From Clostridia bacterium (GTDB lineage Bacteria > Bacillota > Clostridia > Oscillospirales > Acutalibacteraceae), in contig JAFWYP010000030.1 of NCBI GenBank assembly GCA_017517665.1, forward strand, positions 1 to 58,441: a stretch of DNA of 58,441 nt, given 5' to 3'. Shown here piece by piece: positions 27,447 to 35,512 of this stretch. How positions within the stretch are numbered: the stretch's first letter is position 1; each line of letters begins with the position of its first letter. The notes below the pieces were generated by a model, which made no database searches, had not been told where the DNA came from, and worked only from the letters and a program-made list of their open reading frames with translations. The position numbers were made by a program, and so were the translations under genes.

Positions 27447-28058
27447 TCATTTCATATATTTATTGAACTCTTTTCTCAAATTCTCAATATCCGTATAAAC
27501 AATTCCGTATATGCCGAGTTCACTTGCGGCCCTGATATTTGCTATCGAATCATCAATAAAAACACACTCATCAGGATTGAGATTATATGTTTCTAAGAGA
27601 TATTTATAAATTATCATATCGGGTTTTGCAATTTTTAAATGTGACGAAACAACAGCACCCTTTGCTTTTTTGAAGAAATAAAATTTATTGCTGATGTATT
27701 CATATCCGTCTTTTGAGAAATTAGTCAGCAGATAAATATCATAACCCTGACTGTAAACTTCATTATAGAATTTCACCGTGTCTTCGTATGCAACATAAAG
27801 CTCCATCCAATCCTCAGCAAAAAATCTTCTGAGTTCAGGCTCTAATTCCTTATGTTTTTCGACATAGATTTCGATAATATCCTTGAAGCTCTCATACTTT
27901 GCTATGTCCATATCTCCCCAAAGAGAATCTGTCCATATTGCATCAAGCAAAGCCTGATATTTTTCTTCATCATATCCGTATTTTCTTAAATATTCGCTCG
28001 GATCGTTATTGATTAAAACCTTGCCTAAATCAAAAATAACATTTTTAATAATAACCAC
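27447..28058 (-). CDS. HAD-superfamily hydrolase (YihX-like)
   Basis: 203 residues. Motif I is VIFDLGKVL, in which the usual second Asp is Gly, as in YihX-type phosphatases and epoxide-hydrolase-N-like HADs. Motif II is LLTNFSKDG, motif III Lys is in KIAKPDMIIY, and motif IV is VFIDDSIANI. A helical cap follows residue 15 (subfamily IA-like). It is probably a small phosphatase for sugar phosphates. The start is a GTG overlapping a G-rich ribosome site (AAGGGGGGA), an unusually short spacing. It is first of the accessory run reaching down to 24.7 kb. Confidence 0.85.
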   Translation of the reverse strand: MVIIKNVIFDLGKVLINNDPSEYLRKYGYDEEKYQALLDAIWTDSLWGDMDIAKYESFKDIIEIYVEKHKELEPELRRFFAEDWMELYVAYEDTVKFYNEVYSQGYDIYLLTNFSKDGYEYISNKFYFFKKAKGAVVSSHLKIAKPDMIIYKYLLETYNLNPDECVFIDDSIANIRAASELGIYGIVYTDIENLRKEFNKYMK

Positions 28059-28111
28059 TCCCCCCTTTTACCGAGTTAAATTATAGCACGATAAGCAAAC
28101 TGTTTCAACAA

Positions 28112-28142
28112 CAAAAAACCGTGTACGTCAATCGTACACGGT
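28112..28142 (-). terminator. Intrinsic terminator of the sigma/acyltransferase operon
   Basis: Perfect 10-bp stem ACCGTGTACG / CGTACACGGT (28133-28142 with 28118-28127), 5-nt loop, followed on the minus strand by TTTTTTGTTG. It lies just past the PlsC-like gene. Confidence 0.88.
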
Positions 28143-28149
28143 CATTATT

Positions 28150-28794
28150 TTACTCTACGAAATATCTTTTTGCTCTTTCAAATTCTTCGGGAGTGCCGCA
28201 GCCTTCTGCAAGATTTTCATTGATAAGCTTCACTATCTCATCGTGAAGCTTTTTGTTTGCTTCTTCAACGGTCATGCCCTTTGTTGAGAACGGTTTTCCG
28301 ATTCTTGATGCAAGTGTTTTGCTTCTGAATTTATATTCGCCCGTAACCGCAACGGGAACCATCATCGCTTCGTTTTTACACGCAAGAGATGCAGCACCGA
28401 ATTTGAACTGACCGAGCAAATCATCGGTTTTGTTTCTTGTTCCCTCGGGGAAAATACCGAGCGCACCGCCGTTTTCAAGCACCGCATTTGCAGAAGCCTT
28501 AGCTTCTTCATCGTGTCCGTTTCTGTTCACGCAGATACAACCGGTAAGTTTGAAAAACCACGCAAAAGAGCCTTTGAAATACTCCGATTTAGCCATATAA
28601 TTAATCACTCTGTGAGTTGCCATAGCGGCTAAGCACTGGTCCAGAACGTGCTTATGATTACTGCATATGACTACTGCACCCTTTTTCGGAATATTTCCTT
28701 TTCCGAAAACTTTAGGACTGTAGTAAAGCTTGAACAAGGTAAGAAGCAACGGAGAAAGCAATTTAAACCCCCACGTTCTCGGCTTTTTTGCCAT
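28150..28794 (-). CDS. 1-acyl-sn-glycerol-3-phosphate acyltransferase-like (PlsC family)
   Basis: 214 residues. The catalytic H-x4-D motif is CSNHKHVLDQ, and the substrate-binding FPEGTRNK motif follows at the normal distance. An N-terminal hydrophobic segment (LLSPLLLTLFKLYY) suits membrane attachment. The family adds an acyl chain to lysophosphatidate or a related acceptor. The start overlaps the upstream ligase stop (TGATG), so the two are translationally coupled; the pair could activate and transfer fatty acids for membrane lipid synthesis. Confidence 0.88.
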   Translation of the reverse strand: MAKKPRTWGFKLLSPLLLTLFKLYYSPKVFGKGNIPKKGAVVICSNHKHVLDQCLAAMATHRVINYMAKSEYFKGSFAWFFKLTGCICVNRNGHDEEAKASANAVLENGGALGIFPEGTRNKTDDLLGQFKFGAASLACKNEAMMVPVAVTGEYKFRSKTLASRIGKPFSTKGMTVEEANKKLHDEIVKLINENLAEGCGTPEEFERAKRYFVE

Positions 28795-30509
28795 CAGCAA
28801 ACAGCCTCCTTTGCACTATCCTTCTGAAGCTTCATAAAATCAATTTTGTTATATGCTGTTTTGGGAAGAAGGTCAACAAATTCATACTTATAAGGAACGC
28901 TGTAGTGCATGAGCTTCTTTTTGCAGTATGCACGGATTTCTTCTTTGGTTGCATCGCTTTTTTCTTTTCCGTTCTTAAGAACGATATAAGCTTTTGCAAC
29001 CTCTTTTTTATACTGGTGAGGAACGGAAACAACAACGCATTTATCAACATAATCAAGCTCTTCAATAACGCTTTCAATCTGAGTGGGATATACGTTGAAG
29101 CCTGATGTGATCATCATTCTCTTAATTCTGAGCTTATAATGAACAAAGCCGTCTTCATCAATCATAGCCATATCACCTGTATGAAGCCATGTTTTGCCGT
29201 CAGCATGGATGCGGAGTGCGTTTTCGGTTTCCTCGGGATTGTTTCTGTAGCCAATCATAACAGTAGGACCGCTTACGCAAAGCTCACCGTCTTCGCCTGC
29301 AGGAAGAACATTGGTTGTGCCGGGTTCAACGATGCACATTTCAGTACCGATAAGAGGTTTGCCGATTGTTCTTGACTTATAGTTATCGCCAACTGAAAGA
29401 CAAAGTGCAGCAAGTCCCTCTGTCATGCCGTAGCCCTCACAGATTTTAATGGATGAATTATGAGAAGCAAGGAAATCATTCACGCTCTTTTCAAGTTTTT
29501 CAGGCAAAGTGTCTCCGCCGCTGACTGCATATTTAAGGAATGAATAGTCAAGTTTGTCTGTACCCTTTGCCTTAAGGAGTGCATCATAGAGAGTTGGAAC
29601 ACCGAAAATCATTGTGGGCTTATGCTTTTTAAGAATACTTGCAAACTGCTTTGCGTTAAACTGCGGAATAAGAACCGAGCAAGCACCGAAGCAGAATGAA
29701 ACATGAACACACACACCGAGACCGAAGCCGTGGAAAATCGGAAGAATTGCAAGAATCTTATCGCCCGATTTAACGTCTCTTAAGGTAAGAACAGCCTGAA
29801 TGCCGAAAGCATTGAAATTATAGTTTGAAATCATAATATCTTTAGGTGTTCCCGTTGTGCCGCCGCTGTGAAGAATAACGGCAACCTCCTTGTTTGCTTC
29901 GCCCGTGGGACGGTATTCCGCAACCTTTCTTGATTTACCTGCAAATTCGCTCCATGACATATATCTCTTATCGTTCTTGTCATATCTGAAACTCTTTAAA
30001 TTTTTGATTGCAAGAAGAGTTTTCATTACAGCAGGCATTGTTTCACCGGGTGAAGCAACGATAACCTTCTCAACGCGCGTCTTATCAATTACATTTGAAA
30101 GCTTTTCGGTGCAGATGTTAACGCAGAGAATAACCTTGCTTTTGACTCTGTTGATATGGTTCATAATTTCTTCCTGTGCAGAAAGAGGATGAAGAATATT
30201 TGCAACAGCACCTATTCTGTTAAGCGCATAAATGCTTATAACGGCTTCCGGTGTATTGGGCATTATAATTGTTACGATATCTCCCCTGCGTACACCGAGA
30301 GAATAATATGCACCCGAAATATCTTCAATTTTTTCAATAAGATTTTTATAGGTGCATTTTGTTCCGAAATATTCATAAGCAAGGCAGTCAGGCTGATTTT
30401 TTGCCGTAATTCCGAGCATACCGAACATGGAAACATCCGGAACATCAAAGCCGAGGGGTGAACTGCTGTTTTCAAAACTAAAAAAAGGATTTTTTACTGT
30501 CTCTGTCAT
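28794..30509 (-). CDS. Long-chain acyl-CoA synthetase/AMP-binding ligase
   Basis: 571 residues of the ANL superfamily. The A3 phosphate loop is HSGGTTGTPK, the A5 motif is CEGYGMTEG, and the A8 region is LHTGDMAMIDEDGFV. It activates a carboxylic acid as acyl-adenylate and usually loads CoA. The middle segment ILPIFHGFGLGVCVH is typical of acyl-CoA and coumarate-CoA ligases. The start is the ATG at 30509 behind GAGG; a GTG four codons earlier lies in that site. It stands between a tiny membrane protein and PlsC in the ECF sigma operon. Confidence 0.9.
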   Translation of the reverse strand: MTETVKNPFFSFENSSSPLGFDVPDVSMFGMLGITAKNQPDCLAYEYFGTKCTYKNLIEKIEDISGAYYSLGVRRGDIVTIIMPNTPEAVISIYALNRIGAVANILHPLSAQEEIMNHINRVKSKVILCVNICTEKLSNVIDKTRVEKVIVASPGETMPAVMKTLLAIKNLKSFRYDKNDKRYMSWSEFAGKSRKVAEYRPTGEANKEVAVILHSGGTTGTPKDIMISNYNFNAFGIQAVLTLRDVKSGDKILAILPIFHGFGLGVCVHVSFCFGACSVLIPQFNAKQFASILKKHKPTMIFGVPTLYDALLKAKGTDKLDYSFLKYAVSGGDTLPEKLEKSVNDFLASHNSSIKICEGYGMTEGLAALCLSVGDNYKSRTIGKPLIGTEMCIVEPGTTNVLPAGEDGELCVSGPTVMIGYRNNPEETENALRIHADGKTWLHTGDMAMIDEDGFVHYKLRIKRMMITSGFNVYPTQIESVIEELDYVDKCVVVSVPHQYKKEVAKAYIVLKNGKEKSDATKEEIRAYCKKKLMHYSVPYKYEFVDLLPKTAYNKIDFMKLQKDSAKEAVC

Positions 30510-30517
30510 TTTAAACC

Positions 30518-30736
30518 TCACATAACATTTATATCTTGTTTTATATTTTTCGCAAATAAATATGTGCCGACTGCAAGAAATGCAACCGCAGATGCAACAG
30601 CAACATATTTACCTGACGATTCCTTACGGTTTTCACTGCTTTGAAGCAAACAATCAATAATCTGCTCTTTTTTTGATTTGGAAAGAGAAAGAGAACCGAC
30701 AACTCTTATAAATTCGCTGATTTCACGTTCAATCAT
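30518..30736 (-). CDS. Small single-pass membrane protein, possible sigma-factor partner
   Basis: 72 residues: a soluble, helical, charged N-terminal half (EREISEFIRVVGSLSLSKSKKEQI), then one transmembrane helix (VAVASAVAFLAVGTYLFA) and a short tail. It overlaps the end of the sigma gene by 4 nt (ATGA). Position, size and topology resemble minimal anti-sigma factors that hold an ECF sigma at the membrane, but there is no zinc HxxxCxxC motif, so the role is inference. Confidence 0.75.
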   Translation of the reverse strand: MIEREISEFIRVVGSLSLSKSKKEQIIDCLLQSSENRKESSGKYVAVASAVAFLAVGTYLFAKNIKQDINVM

Positions 30737-31224
30737 AATAACTGCTCCTTTTCAAATTCTTTTTTTAGTAATTCTCTTCCTTTTTGAAGCCTTTTTCTTA
30801 CCGTATCTTCGTTAACATCAATAATTTCCGCAATCTCTTTGCACTTGTATCCTTCAACATAATACAGCGTCATGACAACTTTATATTTAGCGGGAAGATT
30901 CATAATCAGTCCGAAAATTTCATAATCATCCTGAGCAATTCCGATGTTTTCAATATCGTCTATATTAACAGTTTCTCTCCGGAGTCTGAACATCAGCATA
31001 TTTTTGCTGATATTTGCGGAAACTTTTATCAGCCATGCTTTGCAGTGTTCCTCATCATTGAACTCGGGTGACTTTGTTAAATATTTCAGAAAGGTTTCCT
31101 GCACCGCATCCTCCGCATCCTGAACATTGCAGAGAATACAATATGATATTCTGAAAATCAGTGAGCCGTATTTATTGACAAGCTCAGTGACTTCTTCCTC
31201 GGATTTCGTCTTTTTCTGCGCCAA
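30733..31224 (-). CDS. ECF-type RNA polymerase sigma factor
   Basis: 163 residues with region 2 (RISYCILCNVQDAEDAVQET, which binds the -10 element and core polymerase) and region 4 helix-turn-helix (YVEGYKCKEIAEIIDVNEDT). No region 1 or 3. The start is a TTG with ribosome site AAAGGAGG. It heads an operon with a small membrane protein, an acyl-CoA ligase and a PlsC-like enzyme, which suggests control of membrane lipid composition in response to an envelope signal. A TATAAT at 31252-31257 lies upstream without a good -35 box. Confidence 0.9.
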   Translation of the reverse strand: MAQKKTKSEEEVTELVNKYGSLIFRISYCILCNVQDAEDAVQETFLKYLTKSPEFNDEEHCKAWLIKVSANISKNMLMFRLRRETVNIDDIENIGIAQDDYEIFGLIMNLPAKYKVVMTLYYVEGYKCKEIAEIIDVNEDTVRKRLQKGRELLKKEFEKEQLL

Positions 31225-31364
31225 GCCCGGAACACCTCCTTTTTAACGTTCATTATAGAAACAAATCAGACCGAAGAAATGTGAATTTTTGTTTGTGAAC
31301 AATTTGTAAATAAAAATCTAATTGCAAAATAATATATTCTTGATGAAATATTAATAATATAATC

Positions 31365-31393
31365 TTGACATCAATCGTCAATTATTTTATTAT
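31365..31393 (+). promoter_or_regulatory. Sigma-A promoter of the enoate-reductase-like gene
   Basis: TTGACA (31365-31370), 17 nt, TATTAT (31388-31393), about 50 nt before the start codon. It is divergent from the ECF operon; the 120-bp space between them is A+T-rich. Confidence 0.75.
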
Positions 31394-31443
31394 ATATAGT
31401 GGTTATTTTTGTTAACAAATTATTAAAAAGGAAGTGTTTTTCA

Positions 31444-33504
31444 TTGGATAAGCAGTATGAAGCATTATTTACCCCGTGGAAAATAGGTAACGTTGAAATC
31501 AAGAACAGAATCGTTATGTGCCCCATGGGCGGTACATCACTTTTCGGTTGGTTTGAACTCGGCGGTTGCCACTTTGACAAGGAAGCTGCAAAACTTTTCC
31601 TTGAAAGAGCTAAAAACAATGTTGGTCTTATTATCCCCGGTATCGCTCCTCTTCGTGATACATTCTGGGGCAAATGGCTCTGGCAGAATCCCAAGATGTT
31701 TGAGGACCTCAAGGAATTCATGGACGAAATCCACGAGACCGGCGCAAAGCTTTTTGTTCAGCTTACTGCAGGCATGGGCCGTTCATGGGCTATCACAGAG
31801 CTTATTGCACCTCTTCATAAAAACAAATTCACCCGTGCCGTTTTAAAGCCTATTCTTGACACTTCGCATGAGCTTGCATCACCCAGCCCTCAGCCTTCAC
31901 GTTGGGCACACGATATCATCTGTCCCGAGATGACAGTTGAGCAGATTCACGAAATCATCGAAGCATTTGCAAAAACCGCAAAACTCTGCATGGATGCAGG
32001 CGTTGACGGTGTTGAAGTTCACGCTGTTCACGAAGGTTATCTTCTTGACCAGTTCGCAATCGAATTCTTTAATAAGCGTACTGACGAATACGGCGGAAGC
32101 TTTGAAAACAGATACCGTTTTGCAGCAGAAGTTGTTAAAGCTATCAAAGAAGCCTACGGAAACGATTATCCCGTTTCTCTCCGTTATTCGGTTGAATCAA
32201 AGATGAAGGGCTTCTGCGAAGGCGCAATGCCCGGCGAAGAATACACAGAAGTAGGCCGTAACATGGCTGAATCCGAAAAGGCTGCAAAGTATCTCCAGGA
32301 TGCGGGCTACGATATGCTTAATGCCGATAACGGTACATATGACTCATGGTACTGGGCACATCCCCCCATGTATATGCCTCAGAACTGCAACCTCGAAGAT
32401 GTTGCACACATTAAAAAGTTTGTTGATATTCCCGTTGTCTGCGCAGGACGTATGGAACCCGATGCAGGTGCAAAAGCAGTTGCAGAAGGCAAAATCGACG
32501 GTGTCGGTGTTGCACGTCAGTTCCTCACAGACCCTGAATGGATTACAAAGATTCTTGAAGACAGAATCGAAGACATCAAACCCTGCATCTGCTGCCACAG
32601 TGCTTGCTTCAACTTCTCATCGTCAAAGGGTCATGCAAATACTCAGGACCTTACGGACACAATGGGTCTTTCACGCTGCGCATTGAATCCCCAGACAATG
32701 CAGTCCAAGAAATACAATATCAAACCCGCAAAGAAGGCAAAGAATATTGCAATTATCGGCGGCGGTATCGGCGGTATGGAAGCTGCAATCGTTTGTGCAA
32801 AACGCGGTCACAAGGTAACAATTTATGAAAAGAGCGACAAGCTCGGCGGTGTATTCATTGCTGCCGCTGCTCCCTCATATAAGGAAAAAGACCGTGACCT
32901 TATCGCATGGTATATCCGCGAAGTTGCAAAGCATCCTATCGAAATCAAGATGAACACAGAAGTTAAGGATATCAATTCACTCGGTGCAGACGAAGTTATC
33001 GTTGCAACCGGTTCAAAGGCAAGAAAGATTCCCGTTAAGGGCGCAGACACTGCAATCGAAGCAGTTGATTTCCTCCTTGGCAAGGCAGAGGTCGGCGAAA
33101 ACGTAACAATCATCGGCGGCGGTCTTACAGGCTGTGAAATCGCTTATGACCTTTATCTTCAGGGCAAAAAGCCCACAATCATCGAAATGCAGGATGACCT
33201 TGTTACAACTCCCGGTGTTGCACTCGCAAACACAAGCTATCTCAGAGATTTCTTCAAGACAAACAAAGTTCCCGTTCACCTTGAAACTTCTCTCTGTGAA
33301 ATCAAGGAAGGCAGCGTAACGGTTAAGGATAAGGAAGGTAAGACCTATGATATTCCTGCCGACTCTGTTATCATGTCCGTAGGTTATGTTCCCACTCCCC
33401 TCGCACCCAAGAGCAAGCATGTTCATGTTATCGGCGATGCCGCAAAGGTAGGCAATCTCCGTACCGTTATCTGGGGCGCATGGGACGTTGCAATGAAGCT
33501 GTAA
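31444..33504 (+). CDS. FAD/FMN and 4Fe-4S enoate reductase-like oxidoreductase
   Basis: 686 residues. An old-yellow-enzyme barrel (about 1-375) has the active-site region HAVHEGYLLDQF and a DEYGGSFENR segment. A cysteine cluster C-x2-C-x3-C with a fourth Cys 23 residues later follows, then FAD (GGGIGGMEAA) and NAD(P) (GGGLTGCEIA) domains. The long cysteine spacing resembles clostridial 2-enoate/cinnamate reductases and bile-acid enzymes more than DCR. The start is a TTG 9 nt after AAGGAAG. It carries its own promoter and terminator. The substrate cannot be fixed from sequence. Confidence 0.87.
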   Translation: MDKQYEALFTPWKIGNVEIKNRIVMCPMGGTSLFGWFELGGCHFDKEAAKLFLERAKNNVGLIIPGIAPLRDTFWGKWLWQNPKMFEDLKEFMDEIHETGAKLFVQLTAGMGRSWAITELIAPLHKNKFTRAVLKPILDTSHELASPSPQPSRWAHDIICPEMTVEQIHEIIEAFAKTAKLCMDAGVDGVEVHAVHEGYLLDQFAIEFFNKRTDEYGGSFENRYRFAAEVVKAIKEAYGNDYPVSLRYSVESKMKGFCEGAMPGEEYTEVGRNMAESEKAAKYLQDAGYDMLNADNGTYDSWYWAHPPMYMPQNCNLEDVAHIKKFVDIPVVCAGRMEPDAGAKAVAEGKIDGVGVARQFLTDPEWITKILEDRIEDIKPCICCHSACFNFSSSKGHANTQDLTDTMGLSRCALNPQTMQSKKYNIKPAKKAKNIAIIGGGIGGMEAAIVCAKRGHKVTIYEKSDKLGGVFIAAAAPSYKEKDRDLIAWYIREVAKHPIEIKMNTEVKDINSLGADEVIVATGSKARKIPVKGADTAIEAVDFLLGKAEVGENVTIIGGGLTGCEIAYDLYLQGKKPTIIEMQDDLVTTPGVALANTSYLRDFFKTNKVPVHLETSLCEIKEGSVTVKDKEGKTYDIPADSVIMSVGYVPTPLAPKSKHVHVIGDAAKVGNLRTVIWGAWDVAMKL

Positions 33505-33514
33505 TAAAAATTTC

Positions 33515-33543
33515 AGGAGTTGCGGAAACGCAACTCCTTTTTC
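33515..33543. terminator. Bidirectional intrinsic terminator
   Basis: Perfect 10-bp stem AGGAGTTGCG / CGCAACTCCT with a GAAA tetraloop (33515-33538) and TTTTTCTTT on the + strand. It serves the convergent enoate-reductase-like and SGNH genes. Confidence 0.9.
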
Positions 33544-33544
33544 T

Positions 33545-34726
33545 TTATCTGAACCAATCAAGGTCTATGTTATCCGCAACAAGCTTTCCGCCTTTTTTAT
33601 TCGGATGAAGCTTGTCACCGCCAAGATATTCAAGTTTTGAACAATTCGGTTTGTCGGGATTTATGCATAAATCCGCCTGATTATATACCGCATGAAAAAG
33701 ATGCTTGTTTTCTTCGAGAAGCTTGTTATATTCTTTTACCATCTCTTCTTTTTCAGGCTTTGAATCAAAGCATTCACCGAAATTCATAACATTGAAAACA
33801 ATCATCTTCTTGTTTTCGGAAATAAGTTTATTATTTATTGCAACAACTGCATCAAAAACCTCGCGCGCCGTAGGTTTATCTCCTTTCGGTGCGGCAATGG
33901 TGTTATACTGAAGAAAATCGTTTGTACCCAACGCAAAAACAACATATTCCGTATCTGCATAGGCAAGTACATCTCTTTCGAGTCTGTTAAGCGCACTTAT
34001 TCCGAAAAGACCTTTGCAAATAAATCTTTTTCCGAAATCCCTGAGAATTCTGTTGCCCATAATCGACTTATTTATTACGGAATATTTCCCGGGAAATTCG
34101 TCGTATATTCTCTCGGCAAATGCATTTGTCCAATAGCCCTGCTGACTGATTGAATCGCCGAAAACGGTTATCGCTCTTGCATCTTCACTGTTCAGAAGCT
34201 GAACAGACTGTATAAGAGGAACAGGCTTATGGAAATACATTCCGAGAACCTTCGATGCAATTTCCCTTACCGTATCTCTGACTCTTCTTTGATTTACAAT
34301 GTTCTTTTCTCTTGTTGCATCGCCTTTAACGGTTATAACATCAACATTATCAATAAGGTTGCCGCTTCTCAGCGCACCCTTTTCAACACAGATGCTGACA
34401 CAGAAATATTCATTTACTCCTATATTAAGCTTTACGGGGTCAGTTGTCGCAGTCTGACCGACTTTAAGCCAGAAGCCACCCATACCTCTTGAGGTTACAC
34501 GTTTGGGTTCACCCGTAAGATTGCCGTCTTTGTCACACTTTGCAACTGTCACAGCACAAATAAGCACAGCATTTTTGGCACATTCGTTTGAAAGCTCAAC
34601 ACGGATTTGTCTGCCCGAAACCGATGATTTTATAACTGTTCTGTATGTTTTTTTACACGAGGGATAATAAAAGAAGGAAAATGCGGAATGCGCCTGACCC
34701 CAAACCTGAACCCACTTCTCTGACAT
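33545..34726 (-). CDS. SGNH hydrolase with N-terminal beta domain
   Basis: 393 residues. An N-terminal beta-rich domain of about 175 residues (IRVELSNECAKNA...) precedes the SGNH esterase: block I VFGDSISQQG, block III GTNDFLQ and block V DKLHPNKKG. This two-domain plan is that of secreted or cytoplasmic rhamnogalacturonan/xylan acetylesterase-like proteins, but there is no signal peptide, so it should act inside the cell. It neighbours a hexapeptide acetyltransferase gene and the glycan hydrolases. The likely role is deacylation of an imported oligosaccharide. Confidence 0.85.
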   Translation of the reverse strand: MSEKWVQVWGQAHSAFSFFYYPSCKKTYRTVIKSSVSGRQIRVELSNECAKNAVLICAVTVAKCDKDGNLTGEPKRVTSRGMGGFWLKVGQTATTDPVKLNIGVNEYFCVSICVEKGALRSGNLIDNVDVITVKGDATREKNIVNQRRVRDTVREIASKVLGMYFHKPVPLIQSVQLLNSEDARAITVFGDSISQQGYWTNAFAERIYDEFPGKYSVINKSIMGNRILRDFGKRFICKGLFGISALNRLERDVLAYADTEYVVFALGTNDFLQYNTIAAPKGDKPTAREVFDAVVAINNKLISENKKMIVFNVMNFGECFDSKPEKEEMVKEYNKLLEENKHLFHAVYNQADLCINPDKPNCSKLEYLGGDKLHPNKKGGKLVADNIDLDWFR

Positions 34727-34799
34727 AAAAACACCCCTTTATCTTTGATGCTTTTATTTTATCATACATTAATTTTTATATCAACATTTATAATTTCAG

Positions 34800-34828
34800 T
34801 TTACTAAAAACAGAATATATGATATAAT
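34800..34828 (+). promoter_or_regulatory. Sigma-A promoter of the acetyltransferase gene
   Basis: TTTACT (34800-34805), 17 nt, TATAAT (34823-34828), 30 nt upstream of the start. Confidence 0.7.
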
Positions 34829-34857
34829 TCGGGTATATTTCAGACAAGGAGATAAAA

Positions 34858-35469
34858 ATGACTCAGAAAGAAAAAATGTTTTCGGGAGATTTATATCTTC
34901 CCGGCGATGATGAAATAATGGAAGAACAGCTTAAATGCCTTGATATGCTTTATGATTTCAATCAGACAAGACCTACAGAACTGAAAAAACGCGATGAAAT
35001 GCTTAAGGAAATGTTTGCCGAAATAGGCGAAAACTGCTATATCGAGCCTCCCCTTCATGCCAACTGGGGCGGAAAGCATTGCCACTTCGGGAAAGGTGTT
35101 TATGCAAACTTCAATTTAACTCTTGTTGACGATACTCACATATATGTCGGCGATTATACATTGTTCGGACCGAATGTGGTTGTTGCAACCGCAGGGCATC
35201 CCATCGACCCCGAGCTCCGCGAAAAAACATATCAGTATAACTTTCCTGTCAGAATCGGAAGAAACTGCTGGATTGGCGCAGGTGCGGTAATTGTTCCCAG
35301 TGTTACAATCGGCGATAATGTTGTTATAGGCGCAGGAAGTGTTGTAACAAAAGATATTCCCTCAAATGTTGTTGCGGTAGGAAATCCGTGCAAAGTTCTT
35401 CGTGAAATCACCGAATACGACAAAGAATACTATTTCAAAGATAAAAAAATAAACTATTCAGATTTATAA
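34858..35469 (+). CDS. Maltose/galactoside O-acetyltransferase-like hexapeptide protein
   Basis: 203 residues of the LacA/Maa group: an N-terminal helical segment (MFSGDLYLPGDDEIMEEQ) then left-handed beta helix repeats, with the conserved catalytic His in TAGHPIDPE and the acetyl-CoA binding end IGAGSVVTKDIP. It transfers acetyl from acetyl-CoA to a sugar hydroxyl in the cytoplasm. Its single-gene unit faces away from an SGNH esterase, and the pair could cycle sugar acetylation during glycan use. Confidence 0.92.
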   Translation: MTQKEKMFSGDLYLPGDDEIMEEQLKCLDMLYDFNQTRPTELKKRDEMLKEMFAEIGENCYIEPPLHANWGGKHCHFGKGVYANFNLTLVDDTHIYVGDYTLFGPNVVVATAGHPIDPELREKTYQYNFPVRIGRNCWIGAGAVIVPSVTIGDNVVIGAGSVVTKDIPSNVVAVGNPCKVLREITEYDKEYYFKDKKINYSDL

Positions 35470-35512
35470 AAAATGCTGTCTTGCCCGATGAAGGTAAGAC
35501 AGCATTTTTTAT
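35470..35512. terminator. Bidirectional intrinsic terminator
   Basis: 16-bp stem with one G-T wobble (35470-35485 with 35493-35508, arm AAAATGCTGTCTTGCC) followed by TTTTTAT on the + strand. Confidence 0.9.
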
